Counted from the first letter of the stretch, positions 1 through 9,002 are shown. The stretch: DNA of 64,000 nt from Mycobacterium sp. 852013-50091_SCH5140682 (GCF_001665685.1 NZ_LZTB01000058.1:85079-149078), one strand, 5' to 3'. A program made the numbers and translations. Notes: generated from the sequence alone by a model not told the origin.

Positions 1-476
1 TGCCACGGTGACGAGATGGTCGGGGTCCGGGCGCCCGCCGCACGCCAGGCGCGAGTCCACGCGCGCATATCGATCAACCCCGGGTCCGGATAGCCCGGGC
101 GGAGGTCTACCGGCGGATTGCGCTCGGGTGCAGTGTCTTCAGGTGGCGAGGGACGCCGCGAGCGGTCGATGTCGGGGTGGTCGGACGGGCGACTGGAGAG
201 GCCGGCGGCGGCCGCGGACGCCGCGCCGGACGTCGTTCGGGTACCCGATCCTGGCACCCCTTCGAGGAATCCGGCGGCGACCAGCTCGTCGTAGGCCGCC
301 GCGACCATGGTGCGTGAACATCCGAGCTCGTCGGCCAACGCGCGGGTAGAGGGCAGCCAGTCCCCGTCGGCGAGTTGGCCGCCGGCGATCAGGGCCACCA
401 TCTGCGTGGCGATCGACTTCGCGCTCAGATCGCTGGTGTCCAATGGGAGATGGACCAGTCGGGTGTGCCGCGGCAT
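1..476 (-). CDS. MocR/PdxR-type GntR-family transcriptional regulator (3' end outside window)
   Basis: About 158 residues are visible from an ATG at 476-474, and the frame is open to the window edge. Residues ~15-80 form a GntR winged helix: STRALADELGCSRTMVAAAY followed by the wing GVPGSGTRT. An Ala/Pro-rich linker then leads into PVDLRPGYPDPGLIDMRAW, the usual start of the aminotransferase-like domain of MocR proteins. The PLP-binding part lies off the window. It is transcribed divergently from the flavin-type oxidoreductase gene at 554, which is a common target arrangement. PLP dependence is inferred from the family only. Confidence 0.8.
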   Translation of the reverse strand, partial: MPRHTRLVHLPLDTSDLSAKSIATQMVALIAGGQLADGDWLPSTRALADELGCSRTMVAAAYDELVAAGFLEGVPGSGTRTTSGAASAAAAGLSSRPSDHPDIDRSRRPSPPEDTAPERNPPVDLRPGYPDPGLIDMRAWTRAWRAAGARTPTISSPW

Positions 477-553
477 CTGCTCACAATACTGGCATCTGAT
501 ATCTGCAGTTTCTGGCTGTTCCGGCAAGGCCGCAATCATGGTTTGGTTGTGCC

Positions 554-1228
554 ATGGAGAAGCTCACCCGCAAAGAAGGTCGACAGTCCACCGAGCGTGC
601 CGCACTGGAGGAATTCCTCGATGGCCAATGGTGGGGTGTGCTCGCGATGGGCAGCGTCGCACGCCGTGACGGCAGGACGCGGCCGCTGGCTGTGCCGACG
701 CTGTTCGTCCGGCACGAAGACCGGATTCTCATGCACGGTTCGACCGGTGCAGGCGCGATGGGAGCCAACGCCGCGGCAACGTCCGCGGCCTTCTGTGTGA
801 CGGCGATGGATGCGCTCGTGGTCGCTCACAGCACGTTCGACTCGTCGGTGCACTACCGCTCGGCGGTGCTCTACGGCGAACTGCAGGCCGCCCGCCGCGA
901 GGAACGGGCCATGCTCCTGGACCGCTTCAGCGACCTGCTACTCCCCGGGCGCACCGCCGAAGTCCGTGGCATGACACCGAAAGAGATCGCCGCCACCAAT
1001 GTCGTCGCAATGCCCATCACCGACGGGGACTGGGTGTACAAGGTCAACGACAGCTCGGTCAAGGAGCCCGACGAGGACACCGACGTATGGGCGGGCACCG
1101 TCCCGTTCGTCGTCAATTACGGTACGCCGCACCGTGCTTCGTGGTCGTCGGCCGAATTGCCGGACTCCGTGCGAACATTGGTCGAATCGGGAAGTCAGTC
1201 CGAGCGCCTCAGTTCTGCGCCGGTGTGA
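554..1228 (+). CDS. Pyridoxamine 5'-phosphate oxidase-like FMN-binding family protein
   Basis: 224 residues. The N-terminal LEEFLDGQWWGVLAMGSVAR followed by RPLAVPTLFVRHEDRILMHGST is the split-barrel pattern of the pyridoxamine 5'-phosphate oxidase-like (NimA-like, Pyridox_ox_2) family, which binds FMN or F420 in the cytoplasm. The divergent MocR regulator at 1-476 suggests a link to pyridoxal phosphate or amine metabolism, but the substrate is unknown. Its 3' end overlaps the convergent dehydrogenase gene by 20 bases. No catalytic assignment is possible from sequence alone. Confidence 0.75.
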   Translation: MEKLTRKEGRQSTERAALEEFLDGQWWGVLAMGSVARRDGRTRPLAVPTLFVRHEDRILMHGSTGAGAMGANAAATSAAFCVTAMDALVVAHSTFDSSVHYRSAVLYGELQAARREERAMLLDRFSDLLLPGRTAEVRGMTPKEIAATNVVAMPITDGDWVYKVNDSSVKEPDEDTDVWAGTVPFVVNYGTPHRASWSSAELPDSVRTLVESGSQSERLSSAPV

Positions 1229-2357
1229 CCAGGAACTTCTCCCCCGTCGCCTTACGCGAGATCATCTGCAGGATCTGCGGTTTCAGCAGATCGGCCAGCG
1301 AGACCGTTTGGGTGTAGTGGCTGGCGAAGGTGGTTTTCACTCCGGCCGCCACCCGGGCGTGTAACTCGGCGATTCGGGAGGCCCCGATCTTCTGGAGAAA
1401 GGGAGTCAACAGCCACCCGCCGACACTCCAGCTCATGCCGAATGTGCGGTCGAGCTCGGTCGGCCCGGTATCGAGGGACCCGTAGATGTAGACCTGTTTG
1501 AGCACCGACGATCCGTACCTGCTGTAGCTCGTCATCCGTCGACCAGCGGCAGTCTCCATGGCAGAGAGGATTGTGCTGGCCAGGTGGCCGCCACCGATCG
1601 CGTCGAAGGCCAGGGTGGCGCCGGTCTCGGCGACCGCTTCGACGAGCGCCGGGACGAAGTCGTCGGCCGTCGAGTTGCACACATACCGGGCACCGATTCC
1701 CCGCAGCAACTCTTCTTGTGCGGTGCTGCGCACGATGTTGACCAGTCCGACATTGTCCTGCGCGCAGATCTTGTTCAACATCTGCCCGAGGTTGGATGCG
1801 GCGGCAGTGTGGACCAGCGCAGTGTGTCCCTCGTCGCGCATGGTCTCGACCATGCCCAGCGCGGTGAGGGGGTTGACGAAACACGAGGCACCCTCGGCGG
1901 CGGTCACGTCGTCGGGCAACACCAGACAGCTCGCCGCCGGCACCGTGCGGTACTGGCTGTACATGCCGCCTGCGAGCACCGCAACGGTTTTCCCGAGCAG
2001 CGCACTCGCATCTTCGCCCGCTGCGATCACCACGCCTGAACCCTCGTTGCCCACCGGCATGGACTGCCCGACGCGGCTCGCCATGGCCTGAAAGCCTTTG
2101 GCCGGAACCGAGATCGACGTGTGCCGGGCAGCGCCGTCGCCCGTGGTTCTGGCGGTCGCAAGATCTGCCGCGCCCAGCAGCAGACCCAGGTCTGACGGAT
2201 TGACCGGCGACGCCTCGACGCGAAGGACGACCTCGCCGCGGCCCGGCGCAGTGACCGACTGGGGTTCGAGCGTCAGGTCGAGTTCACCGGCATCGGTCAG
2301 CAGGGAGCGAAGTTCGAGACCCGAGACGGGCAGGTCGGTGGTGGCGGAGTCGGTCAT
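1209..2357 (-). CDS. Zinc-binding-dehydrogenase (MDR) family oxidoreductase, quinone-reductase-like
   Basis: 382 residues from the ATG at 2357, preceded by an AGGACG ribosome site. A GroES-like N-terminal domain (APGRGEVVLRVEASPVNPSD, VGNEGSGVVIAAGED) is followed by a Rossmann NAD(P) domain with ALVHTAAASNLGQMLNKI and TLAFDAIGGG. The cysteine ligands of zinc alcohol dehydrogenases are not evident, so this is more like the zinc-free quinone oxidoreductase branch. The frame stays open further upstream, but that extension has no start signal and crosses the promoter region shared with the sensor kinase. The substrate is unknown. Confidence 0.8.
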   Translation of the reverse strand: MTDSATTDLPVSGLELRSLLTDAGELDLTLEPQSVTAPGRGEVVLRVEASPVNPSDLGLLLGAADLATARTTGDGAARHTSISVPAKGFQAMASRVGQSMPVGNEGSGVVIAAGEDASALLGKTVAVLAGGMYSQYRTVPAASCLVLPDDVTAAEGASCFVNPLTALGMVETMRDEGHTALVHTAAASNLGQMLNKICAQDNVGLVNIVRSTAQEELLRGIGARYVCNSTADDFVPALVEAVAETGATLAFDAIGGGHLASTILSAMETAAGRRMTSYSRYGSSVLKQVYIYGSLDTGPTELDRTFGMSWSVGGWLLTPFLQKIGASRIAELHARVAAGVKTTFASHYTQTVSLADLLKPQILQMISRKATGEKFLVTPAQN

Positions 2358-2523
2358 GGTGGCGTCCTTCCAGGCGGGATCGCTCAGTTGAGGGCACGGG
2401 TGCCTCCATTTTGACCTGACGCACCGTCCATGTCCGCGGACTCGCTGGGCGGGCGAGGATAATCGGCTCTTCGAACAATGTGCGGGATCGAGGATGCAAT
2501 CGATGACTTCGGAGGGATTGGCC

Positions 2524-4068
2524 GTGAGGTCCGACGGCGCGGACCGACCGCGCAACGGCTGGGCGCCGCCTGGGCTGACGCCGTTTCTGTTGGGGCCGAC
2601 GGCACCGCTGTGGCTGGGCTTCGCGGTCGGAGCCGTGCTCATCATCGCTGAGGCCGCATTGGTGGACCTGCTCGGCCGGGCGCTGCCGCACCAGATGTTC
2701 GGTGTGGTCTTCTTCCTTGGCGTGCTTGTGATCTCGGCCGGTTGGCCGATGTGGATGGGCGTGGTGATGACGTTCGTGAGCACCGTCGTCTACCTGCGGA
2801 TGCACCTGGGTGGCATGGTGATTCCCCATACCCTGCAGGACTTGATCCCGATTGTGGTGTACCTGCCCGTTGCCCTGCTCGCCAATCTGCTCGTCGGACA
2901 GGCACGGTTGCGTGCGGTCGAAGCCCGGGAGGCGGCCGAGAAGGTCAGCGAGCTCGCCGAGCGGCAGGCGGCGCTGCGCCGGGTCGCTACGCTGGTCGCC
3001 CGCGGGGCGCCGCCCGACGAGGTGCTGACGGCCGTTGCCGACGAAGTCGCCAACGCCCTGCACATGGGCAATGCGGCGTTGTTTCGGTATGTCGACGACG
3101 AGTACGGCGAGATCGTCGCGGTGCACGACGAGGCCGGCCATCCTCGGATGCCCGTGGGTGTCCGAATACGTTTGACCGGCGACAATGTCGCAGGCATGGT
3201 GCTGCGGACCGGGCGTGCGGCACGTCTGGACAGTCACGAGGATGCTTCCGGGGCGGCCGCTGCGCTGATCCGTGACCTCGGCCTGCGCTCCGGTGTGGGC
3301 GCCCCGATCATCGTCGAAGGGCGCCTGTGGGGCGCCGCCATTGCAGGATCGTCACGACCCGAGTCGCCGCCGCCGGATATGGAATCACGCCTTGCCGACT
3401 TCGCCGAACTGGTGGCGACGGCGATTGCCAACACCGAATCCCGCCGCGAATTGATGGCCTCACGGGCCCGCATCGTGACAGCCGGTGATGAAGCCATGCG
3501 GCGGATCGAACGAGACCTGCACGACGGAGCGCAGCAACGGTTGGTCGCGCTGGCATTGACCAGCCGATCGCTGCAGGCATCCCTGGACCCCGACGATGCG
3601 CTGGCACACGAGATTGCCGAACTCGGAGACGGATTGGTCGCGGCCAGCGAGGAGCTCCGCCAGATCACCCACGGAATACACCCTGCGGTTCTCACCAACG
3701 GAGGCCTGCGGCCGGCATTGCGCGCGTTGGGCCGCCGGGCGCCGGTACCCGTCGAGGTGTCTGTCGACGTCGCGAACAGACCACGCGAATCCGTCGAAGT
3801 GGGCGCGTATTACGTTGTCGCCGAGGCGCTGACGAACGTCACCAAGCATGCCGACGCCTCCCACGTCGACGTGACCGTCGACGTCGACGGCTCCACCCTG
3901 CGTGTCGTGGTGGCCGACGACGGCGTGGGTGGCGCCGACGTCCGCAGTGGATCGGGATTGGTAGGCCTCAAAGACCGTGTCGACGCACTGGGCGGCCGCC
4001 TGCACATCTCGAGCCCCGCGGGCCAGGGCACCACGTTGACCGCGCACATTCCGCTTGACGCGGGCTGA
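2524..4068 (+). CDS. Membrane sensor histidine kinase of the NarL/HisKA_3 class with GAF domain
   Basis: About 514 residues. I prefer the GTG at 2524 because GGAGGG lies 7 nt upstream; ATGs at 2494 and 2503 are alternatives. Residues ~15-125 hold four hydrophobic segments (DUF4118-like). A coiled stretch and a GAF domain (~140-300) follow. The HisKA_3 motif RIERDLHDGAQQRLVALAL is at ~326-345 with the phospho-accepting His, and the HATPase_c domain ends with DDGVGG and GSGLVGLKDRV. It should autophosphorylate and signal to a NarL-type regulator. No response regulator lies next to it, so it is an orphan here. Confidence 0.88.
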   Translation: MRSDGADRPRNGWAPPGLTPFLLGPTAPLWLGFAVGAVLIIAEAALVDLLGRALPHQMFGVVFFLGVLVISAGWPMWMGVVMTFVSTVVYLRMHLGGMVIPHTLQDLIPIVVYLPVALLANLLVGQARLRAVEAREAAEKVSELAERQAALRRVATLVARGAPPDEVLTAVADEVANALHMGNAALFRYVDDEYGEIVAVHDEAGHPRMPVGVRIRLTGDNVAGMVLRTGRAARLDSHEDASGAAAALIRDLGLRSGVGAPIIVEGRLWGAAIAGSSRPESPPPDMESRLADFAELVATAIANTESRRELMASRARIVTAGDEAMRRIERDLHDGAQQRLVALALTSRSLQASLDPDDALAHEIAELGDGLVAASEELRQITHGIHPAVLTNGGLRPALRALGRRAPVPVEVSVDVANRPRESVEVGAYYVVAEALTNVTKHADASHVDVTVDVDGSTLRVVVADDGVGGADVRSGSGLVGLKDRVDALGGRLHISSPAGQGTTLTAHIPLDAG

Positions 4069-4143
4069 TTGCCTGCGGGCCAACAGCTTCCGTTGAGCTT
4101 TTCTCAGCGTCGGTTCAGCGACGCGCCTCTAGCGTCTCGGGGC

Positions 4144-4506
4144 ATGGCCGATACCGCGAGATTGGGCACCAGTTCCGCCACGCTGAGCCGGGTGCCCGAA
4201 GTCACCCGGCTCGGCGCCAACGCTGTGCTCTCGTTCTGGCTCGCCTACATCCTCACGCGTCCGCTGGGCGCGAATCTCGGTGACTGGCTGGCCGCGCCGA
4301 AAACCGAGCAGGGCCTCGGACTGGGTGTCGCCACGACGAGCGTGATCTTCCTCGCGGCGATCCTGGCGACCGTCGCCTACCTGGCGGCAACCCGCGCCGA
4401 CGTCATCGAACGCGACACAGCGCCGCTCCGCATCGCGATCCGGCGCGCGAGCGCGTCATGCTGGGCTATCTCGGCGTGGTCGCCGTCGGGACCGTTGTGC
4501 TCCTGA
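4144..4506 (+). CDS. COG4705-like membrane protein, N-terminal part (internally deleted and possibly frameshifted)
   Basis: The ATG at 4144 opens a 120-residue frame. The N-terminal RVPEVT motif typical of COG4705 proteins is joined directly to FWLAYILTRPLGANLGDW, which in that family belongs to the last membrane repeat; the intervening repeats appear to be missing. Two hydrophobic segments remain. From about residue 96 the frame reads an Arg/Ser/Trp-rich tail unlike a membrane protein, while the next frame reads APHRDPARERVMLGYLG, a plausible continuation into the following ORF. I think this is the first half of one damaged gene. Two overlapping genes remain possible. Confidence 0.55.
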   Translation: MADTARLGTSSATLSRVPEVTRLGANAVLSFWLAYILTRPLGANLGDWLAAPKTEQGLGLGVATTSVIFLAAILATVAYLAATRADVIERDTAPLRIAIRRASASCWAISAWSPSGPLCS

Positions 4507-4883
4507 CGTGGGCTGCCGGCCGACCTCACGCGATGCCCGCAGGCGGTGAGGCGGAATCGGAGTCGGCGGCCGCGGTGTCGGTACCGGCAGGGCAGTCGGT
4601 CACAGCACAGTTCCCGCCCGCGGCGGTCACCAAGTACCGCGGCATCGTCCAGGACACCCTGGTGAAGCTCAACGCAGGCGATCAGGCCGGTGCGACCACC
4701 CGCATCAAGGACCTCGAAACCACGTGGGACGAGGATCAGGCAACCCTGCAGCCGATGGACAATGCCGGGTGGGACGTGCTCGACGGTCAGATCGACCAGG
4801 TTCTGACTGCGCTGCGGGCCCCTACGCCCGACCCGGGCACTGAATCACGAACTCTCGGTCAACTCCTGACCTCGTTGCAGTAA
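4458..4883 (+). CDS. Membrane-anchored hypothetical protein, possible second half of the frameshifted COG4705-like gene
   Basis: 141 residues from the ATG at 4458. MLGYLGVVAVGTVVLLTWAAG is a membrane anchor, followed by a soluble region rich in Lys, Asp and Thr (KYRGIVQDTLVKLNAGDQAGATTRIKDLETTWDED) that looks helical and extracytoplasmic. No ribosome site precedes the ATG, and the in-frame sequence upstream (APHRDPARERV) reads like coding. One added base near 4424 would fuse it to the ORF at 4144 into a protein of about 246 residues. The function is unknown. Confidence 0.5.
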   Translation: MLGYLGVVAVGTVVLLTWAAGRPHAMPAGGEAESESAAAVSVPAGQSVTAQFPPAAVTKYRGIVQDTLVKLNAGDQAGATTRIKDLETTWDEDQATLQPMDNAGWDVLDGQIDQVLTALRAPTPDPGTESRTLGQLLTSLQ

Positions 4884-5025
4884 GAGACCGGCGCCTGGCA
4901 GTCCGATGGGAACATCCCGCTACCGCGTGTCGCAACGCCTGCGATACCGCAGGGCGGAGTAGACCCACGGACTGTGGGTGACGGCAGGCGGCAACAGCAA
5001 CCGCACAGGTTCTCGTCTGCAGGAT

Positions 5026-6441
5026 ATGACCGTGGCGGTTGAGATGGCAGAGCCTTTGCGCCACCGCATCGCACAATTGTCCCTGGTCGACGGGTGGGTG
5101 CCGATCGCGGTGCAGGTGCTGGCTGCACTGCTTCTGCTGTACGTGGTGTGGGCGCACGCCGACCGCCGGGGCTGGCGGCGGCTGGCCATCGCCGCCCTGA
5201 TCGGGACTCCGTTCGCGCTGTGGGCTCGCCACTACATCTCCTCGATCGGAGTGTCCGGTGAGGCGGCGCCGAGCCGATTGTGGCTGTGGATCGGATTGGT
5301 CGGAGCGGCTCTCAGCCTTATCTTCCTGACCTGGAAGCGCGCGTCGTGGTGGCGGCGTGGCGCGGCGGTGCTGGCCGTCCCGCTGTGTGTGGTGTGTGCG
5401 GCGCTGTCGGTCAACACCTGGGTCGGTTACTTCCCGAAGGTGCGCACGGCGTGGAACCAACTCACCACGAGTCCGCTACCCGATCAGACCGACCGGGTCG
5501 GCGTCACCGCGATGCAGTTGTCGAACGCAAGGCCCGATCGAGGCGTCGTGGTCCCGGTGCGGATCGACTCCAGCGCATCGGGTTTCGCGCATCGTCGAGA
5601 ATTCGTCTACCTGCCACCGATATGGTTCGCGAGTAAACCGCCGCCTCGCTTGCCAGTGGTGATGATGATCGGGTCGGCGTTGAACACGCCGGCCGACTGG
5701 CTTCGGGTCGGTAATGCGGTCGCCACCATCGACGATTTCGCCGGCCAGCACGACGGAAGCGCGCCTGCGGTGGTCTTCGCGGACGCGACGGGCGCCTTCG
5801 ACAACGACACCGAATGCGTCAACGGACCGCGTGGGAACGCTGCCGATCACCTCACGAAAGACGTTGCTCCGTTCATGGCGGCGAATTTCGGTGTCAGTGC
5901 CGAGCGCACCCATTGGGGCATCGCCGGTTGGTCGATGGGCGGTACGTGCGCGGTCGACCTGGCTGTGATGCACCCCGACCTGTTCAGCGCGTTCGTCGAC
6001 ATCGCAGGCGATATCGGACCCAACACCGGCAGCCGCGAGCACAGCATCGCCACCCTGTTCGGCGGCGACGCCGACGCGTGGGCCGCCTTCGATCCCACCA
6101 CCGTCATGAAACGGCACGGCCGCTATACCGGTTTGACGGGATGGTTCGAGGTGCCCGGTTCGCCTGACGGCACGGCGCGTGATCCCGTGTCGAATCCGGA
6201 GGGCCAGGATATCGCCGCGCGCGCACTGTCGGCGACCGGCGCAACGGAAGGCATCGCGTCCACGGTGGTGACGCGGCCCGGCAGGCATGACTGGCTGTTC
6301 GCGTCGCAGGCGTTCGGCGATGCGTTGCCGTGGTTGGCGGCGCAACTCGGAACCCCTGCGGTACCACGAGTCGCGATGCCGAATTCGACGACCGACGCGG
6401 CAGGACCGACCGGCATTCCCGGCTTTACCCAGCACCATTGA
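5026..6441 (+). CDS. Membrane-anchored alpha/beta hydrolase, esterase/antigen-85-like
   Basis: About 471 residues from the ATG at 5026 (AGGA just upstream; GTG 4978 and ATG 5044 are alternatives). Four hydrophobic segments occupy residues ~20-135. A secreted-type esterase domain (putative esterase, PF00756-like) follows, with RREFVYLPPIW, PVVMMIGSALNT and the nucleophile elbow GWSMGG (Ser at ~303). A C-terminal RHDW is the likely catalytic His (~421). Membrane-tethered members of this fold in mycobacteria resemble antigen 85-type acyltransferases, so a cell-envelope acyl ester substrate is plausible but not shown. Confidence 0.8.
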   Translation: MTVAVEMAEPLRHRIAQLSLVDGWVPIAVQVLAALLLLYVVWAHADRRGWRRLAIAALIGTPFALWARHYISSIGVSGEAAPSRLWLWIGLVGAALSLIFLTWKRASWWRRGAAVLAVPLCVVCAALSVNTWVGYFPKVRTAWNQLTTSPLPDQTDRVGVTAMQLSNARPDRGVVVPVRIDSSASGFAHRREFVYLPPIWFASKPPPRLPVVMMIGSALNTPADWLRVGNAVATIDDFAGQHDGSAPAVVFADATGAFDNDTECVNGPRGNAADHLTKDVAPFMAANFGVSAERTHWGIAGWSMGGTCAVDLAVMHPDLFSAFVDIAGDIGPNTGSREHSIATLFGGDADAWAAFDPTTVMKRHGRYTGLTGWFEVPGSPDGTARDPVSNPEGQDIAARALSATGATEGIASTVVTRPGRHDWLFASQAFGDALPWLAAQLGTPAVPRVAMPNSTTDAAGPTGIPGFTQHH

Positions 6442-6554
6442 GCCGGCCATTCGAGTAGCGCACTACGCTACCCAATCCCCGATTCTCGGGCCGACCCTGG
6501 ATGTCGGCACATCTGACGAGGGTGCCTGCCCAGCGGATATTCGGAGGGACAGCC

Positions 6555-6986
6555 GTGGACGTCGAGACCCATTCCCGCGGAAAGATACTGGCCGCGATCG
6601 GGGTTCCGGTGGCAATCACACTGCTCTCCGGGGCGACCGTACCGTGGTGGTGGCACGAGGTTTTCGATCGGCACAGCGTGGACGACAGCTCCACGGCACA
6701 CAATTCCAGCGCCCCGAGCGCCCGCATCACGGCACCACCAACCGTCGCGGCGGGCACGTGTGCTGTGACGGTTGCCAACCCGCTGCTGACGCTGCGCGAG
6801 ACACCGGACCCGTTCGGGCAGGAATCGGTGAAAGTGGCGGCGGGCACGTACAAGGTGTCCGACATCGCCGACACATCGTGGGCCGGTGCTCCACAGCGGT
6901 GGTTCAAAATCGATGTCGGCACCCGTTCCGGCTGGATCCGCGACGATTCCTTCAGTATCGATTCGCGATCGGATTCCTGCCCGTGA
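6555..6986 (+). CDS. Membrane-anchored SH3-like domain protein
   Basis: 143 residues from the GTG at 6555, chosen because GGAGGGACAGCC lies immediately upstream; the frame is open back to 6501 without a better site. An N-terminal anchor (ILAAIGVPVAITLLSGATV) is followed by a Ser/Ala/Pro linker and a domain of about 80 residues. That domain has TCAVTVANPLLTLRETPDPF, AAGTYKVSDIADTSW and RWFKIDVGTRSGWIRDDSF, the pattern of bacterial SH3-like cell-wall domains. It is probably extracytoplasmic. No enzyme domain is attached. Confidence 0.7.
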   Translation: MDVETHSRGKILAAIGVPVAITLLSGATVPWWWHEVFDRHSVDDSSTAHNSSAPSARITAPPTVAAGTCAVTVANPLLTLRETPDPFGQESVKVAAGTYKVSDIADTSWAGAPQRWFKIDVGTRSGWIRDDSFSIDSRSDSCP

Positions 6987-7173
6987 CATCTCGGAGTCAA
7001 TGCCGTCAATAGCATTGACAGCAAACAGTTTTCAATTCGTTACCGGGGTAGCCGAACCGTTATCGCTTGCACAGCTGCGCCATACGGTCGCCACAGTGCC
7101 GGCAAAAATCCAGGTCATAGCTTTACTTCGCATCCGGCGGTGACGCCGTAACACGAAGAAACGGAGTAAACCT

Positions 7174-7500
7174 ATGACGTTCAAGCGAACCCTGGGTGTC
7201 TCGGCGCTGGCCGCGGGCATCGGTATGGCCGGGCTGCTCGGTGTCGGTCTCGGCACGGCAAGCGCAGACCCGGGCTGGGGCTGCGACCGTCCAGGCTCCC
7301 CGCAGTGCGACAACCACCGCGACGATCGCGGGCCCGACCGGGGCCCGGCTGGTCCGGTCGACTGGCATAACCGGGGCATCGATCAAGGCCGCAACGACCA
7401 CCAGCCGTTCAACTGGAACGGTCAGCAGGTCACGCCGATGCAGGCAGCGGACGGCCACGGTTGGGGTTTCTGGTTCCTCGGCACCTGGATCCCGATGTAA
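7174..7500 (+). CDS. Small secreted hypothetical protein
   Basis: 108 residues. A clear Sec signal (MTFKRTLGVSALAAGIGMAG, then LLGVGLGTASA) precedes a mature part of about 75 residues starting DPGWGCD. The mature protein has two Cys (CDRPGSPQC), many Asp, Arg, Gly and Trp residues, and ends FWFLGTWIPM. It resembles small secreted proteins common in fast-growing mycobacteria. It has its own upstream space (6987-7173) and a terminator hairpin immediately after the stop. The function is unknown. Confidence 0.75.
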   Translation: MTFKRTLGVSALAAGIGMAGLLGVGLGTASADPGWGCDRPGSPQCDNHRDDRGPDRGPAGPVDWHNRGIDQGRNDHQPFNWNGQQVTPMQAADGHGWGFWFLGTWIPM

Positions 7501-7514
7501 ATCCCCCAAAACTG

Positions 7515-7548
7515 CTGATGGGCCGCCAGTTTCGGGGCGGCCCATCAG
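7515..7548. terminator. Bidirectional rho-independent-type hairpin
   Basis: A perfect 13-bp stem (7515-7527 with 7536-7548: CTGATGGGCCGCC and its complement) encloses an 8-nt loop. It lies exactly between the stop of the small secreted protein gene (7500) and the stop of the convergent gene (7550), so it probably terminates both. Confidence 0.8.
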
Positions 7549-7549
7549 G

Positions 7550-7942
7550 CTATCCGGCGCCGCGGTCGTCCGTCGGGCGCGCCGCGAACGGATTGAACTT
7601 CGACAGCCCCGGGATGTTCGACAACATCCGGAAGACGTCGTTTCCGGTGGCGACGAGAGCCTCCAACTGGGGTAGAAGCCGATCCATCGTGCGGAACATC
7701 GGGTCGGCCATTGCGAGATAGCGCTCGGTGCGGTCGATCGTCGTGTTCAGCCGTTCAGTCGCAACCGCCAGATTCTCGATCAGATCGGGCAACTGCACCG
7801 CGAGTTGGGCTGAGGCGGGAGGTATGCGCATCGCGCTGTTCGCGACGGCCTGCGCGGTTTCGACCGCCGACTGAGCGGTCTCCACCGCAGCCTGCGCGGC
7901 CGATCTGAGGTCACTCGGTTTGGGAAGCTTCGGACTGGTCAT
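7550..7942 (-). CDS. Conserved helical hypothetical protein, phasin-like coiled coil
   Basis: 130 residues from the ATG at 7942; an ATG at 7981 is in frame but adds an unconvincing extension. The protein is almost entirely amphipathic helix, with an 8-residue near-repeat AAVETAQSAVETAQAV at ~19-34, a middle heptad-like section (LIENLAVATERLNTTIDRTE) and a final GLSKFNPFAARP. No signal peptide or enzyme motif is visible. Such proteins in mycobacteria are usually unnamed. A phasin or scaffold role is only a guess from composition. Confidence 0.65.
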   Translation of the reverse strand: MTSPKLPKPSDLRSAAQAAVETAQSAVETAQAVANSAMRIPPASAQLAVQLPDLIENLAVATERLNTTIDRTERYLAMADPMFRTMDRLLPQLEALVATGNDVFRMLSNIPGLSKFNPFAARPTDDRGAG

Positions 7943-8152
7943 GTCGGTAACTGTGCCGCACTGCGACGTCGCTGTCAGCATGTTTGGTCACGGGTATCCG
8001 GGTTGCCTCGAATCGGATATCGCCAGCGGGCGTTAGGCTGCATCCGGCGATCGGCAACCGGACATCCTCGGGCCTTGCGTGGCCGTCAAATACGCTGCCT
8101 GAGAGGTCAATCCGTGCCGATCCTGGCAGCCACGTCGGGGAAGAGGGTGCAT

Positions 8153-8998
8153 ATGGATCAGTTCCGCCGCGGCGGCCTGGTGTTCGACGTCATCGACGAC
8201 GGCCCTGCGGACGGCCCCGTTGTAGTTCTCCTGCACGGATTCCCCCAGCGCAACACCAGCTGGGAAGCCGTGATGGCGCAGCTGACCACCCGCGGATACC
8301 GGTGCCTGGCACCGAATCAACGGGGCTACTCCCCCGGGGCGCGGCCGCTGCGGCGCCGTGACTACCGCATGTCCGAGTTGGTCGACGACGCACTGGCCCT
8401 CATCGACGGCAGTGGAGCCGACCGCGTGCACCTCGTCGGGCACGACTGGGGCGCTGCTGTCGGCTGGGGAGTTGCGCTGCGGTACCCCGATCGACTGGCG
8501 TCGTTCTCGCCGATCTCGGTTCCGCATCCGGTGGCCTTCCTACGTGCGATGCCGACCAGCCGCCAAGGCCTGGCGTCCTGGTACATGTACGTCGCGCAAC
8601 TCCCCCGACTTCCCGAGCGGCTGCTGCTCGGCCGGGGTGGTGTCGGTACCAGGATCACTGATGCTCTGGTCCGCAGCGGGCAGGCCGCCGCGCACGCGCA
8701 ACGCGACACCGCGGCGATGCTCGAACCCGGCGCGCTGACCGCTGCGCTCAACTGGTACCGCGCGATGCTGCTGTCCGATTCGCGCGACATCAAGCACCGG
8801 GTGCGGGTCCCCACGATGTACATCTGGAGCGACGGGGATACCGCGATCACCGCAAAACCGGCCCACGAGACGGCGAAATTCGTGTCCGGACCGTACCGGT
8901 TCGAGACCATTCGCGGCGCCTCACACTGGTTGCCCGACGAAGAGCCTGACACCGTGGCGGGCCTGCTGCTGGATTGGTTTGCCGCACACCCGCTGTGA
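8153..8998 (+). CDS. Alpha/beta hydrolase, epoxide hydrolase family
   Basis: 281 residues from the ATG at 8153, with GGGGAAGAGGG upstream; the frame is open to 8003 without support. It shows HGFPQRNTSW (oxyanion HGFP), the nucleophile motif GHDWGAAVGW (Asp between His and Trp at ~100), a cap region and the C-terminal GASHWLPDEEPD with the catalytic His. HGFP plus GHDWG is the epoxide hydrolase signature, so hydrolysis of epoxides is expected; haloalkane dehalogenase relatives share the fold. It is cytoplasmic, with no signal peptide. Confidence 0.85.
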   Translation: MDQFRRGGLVFDVIDDGPADGPVVVLLHGFPQRNTSWEAVMAQLTTRGYRCLAPNQRGYSPGARPLRRRDYRMSELVDDALALIDGSGADRVHLVGHDWGAAVGWGVALRYPDRLASFSPISVPHPVAFLRAMPTSRQGLASWYMYVAQLPRLPERLLLGRGGVGTRITDALVRSGQAAAHAQRDTAAMLEPGALTAALNWYRAMLLSDSRDIKHRVRVPTMYIWSDGDTAITAKPAHETAKFVSGPYRFETIRGASHWLPDEEPDTVAGLLLDWFAAHPL

Positions 8999-9002
8999 GG
9001 TT

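Noticed and set aside
2358..2783. N-terminal extension of the minus-strand dehydrogenase
   Set aside because: It lacks a ribosome site, runs through the divergent promoter and the kinase gene, and adds sequence unrelated to the GroES-like domain that begins just after ATG 2357.
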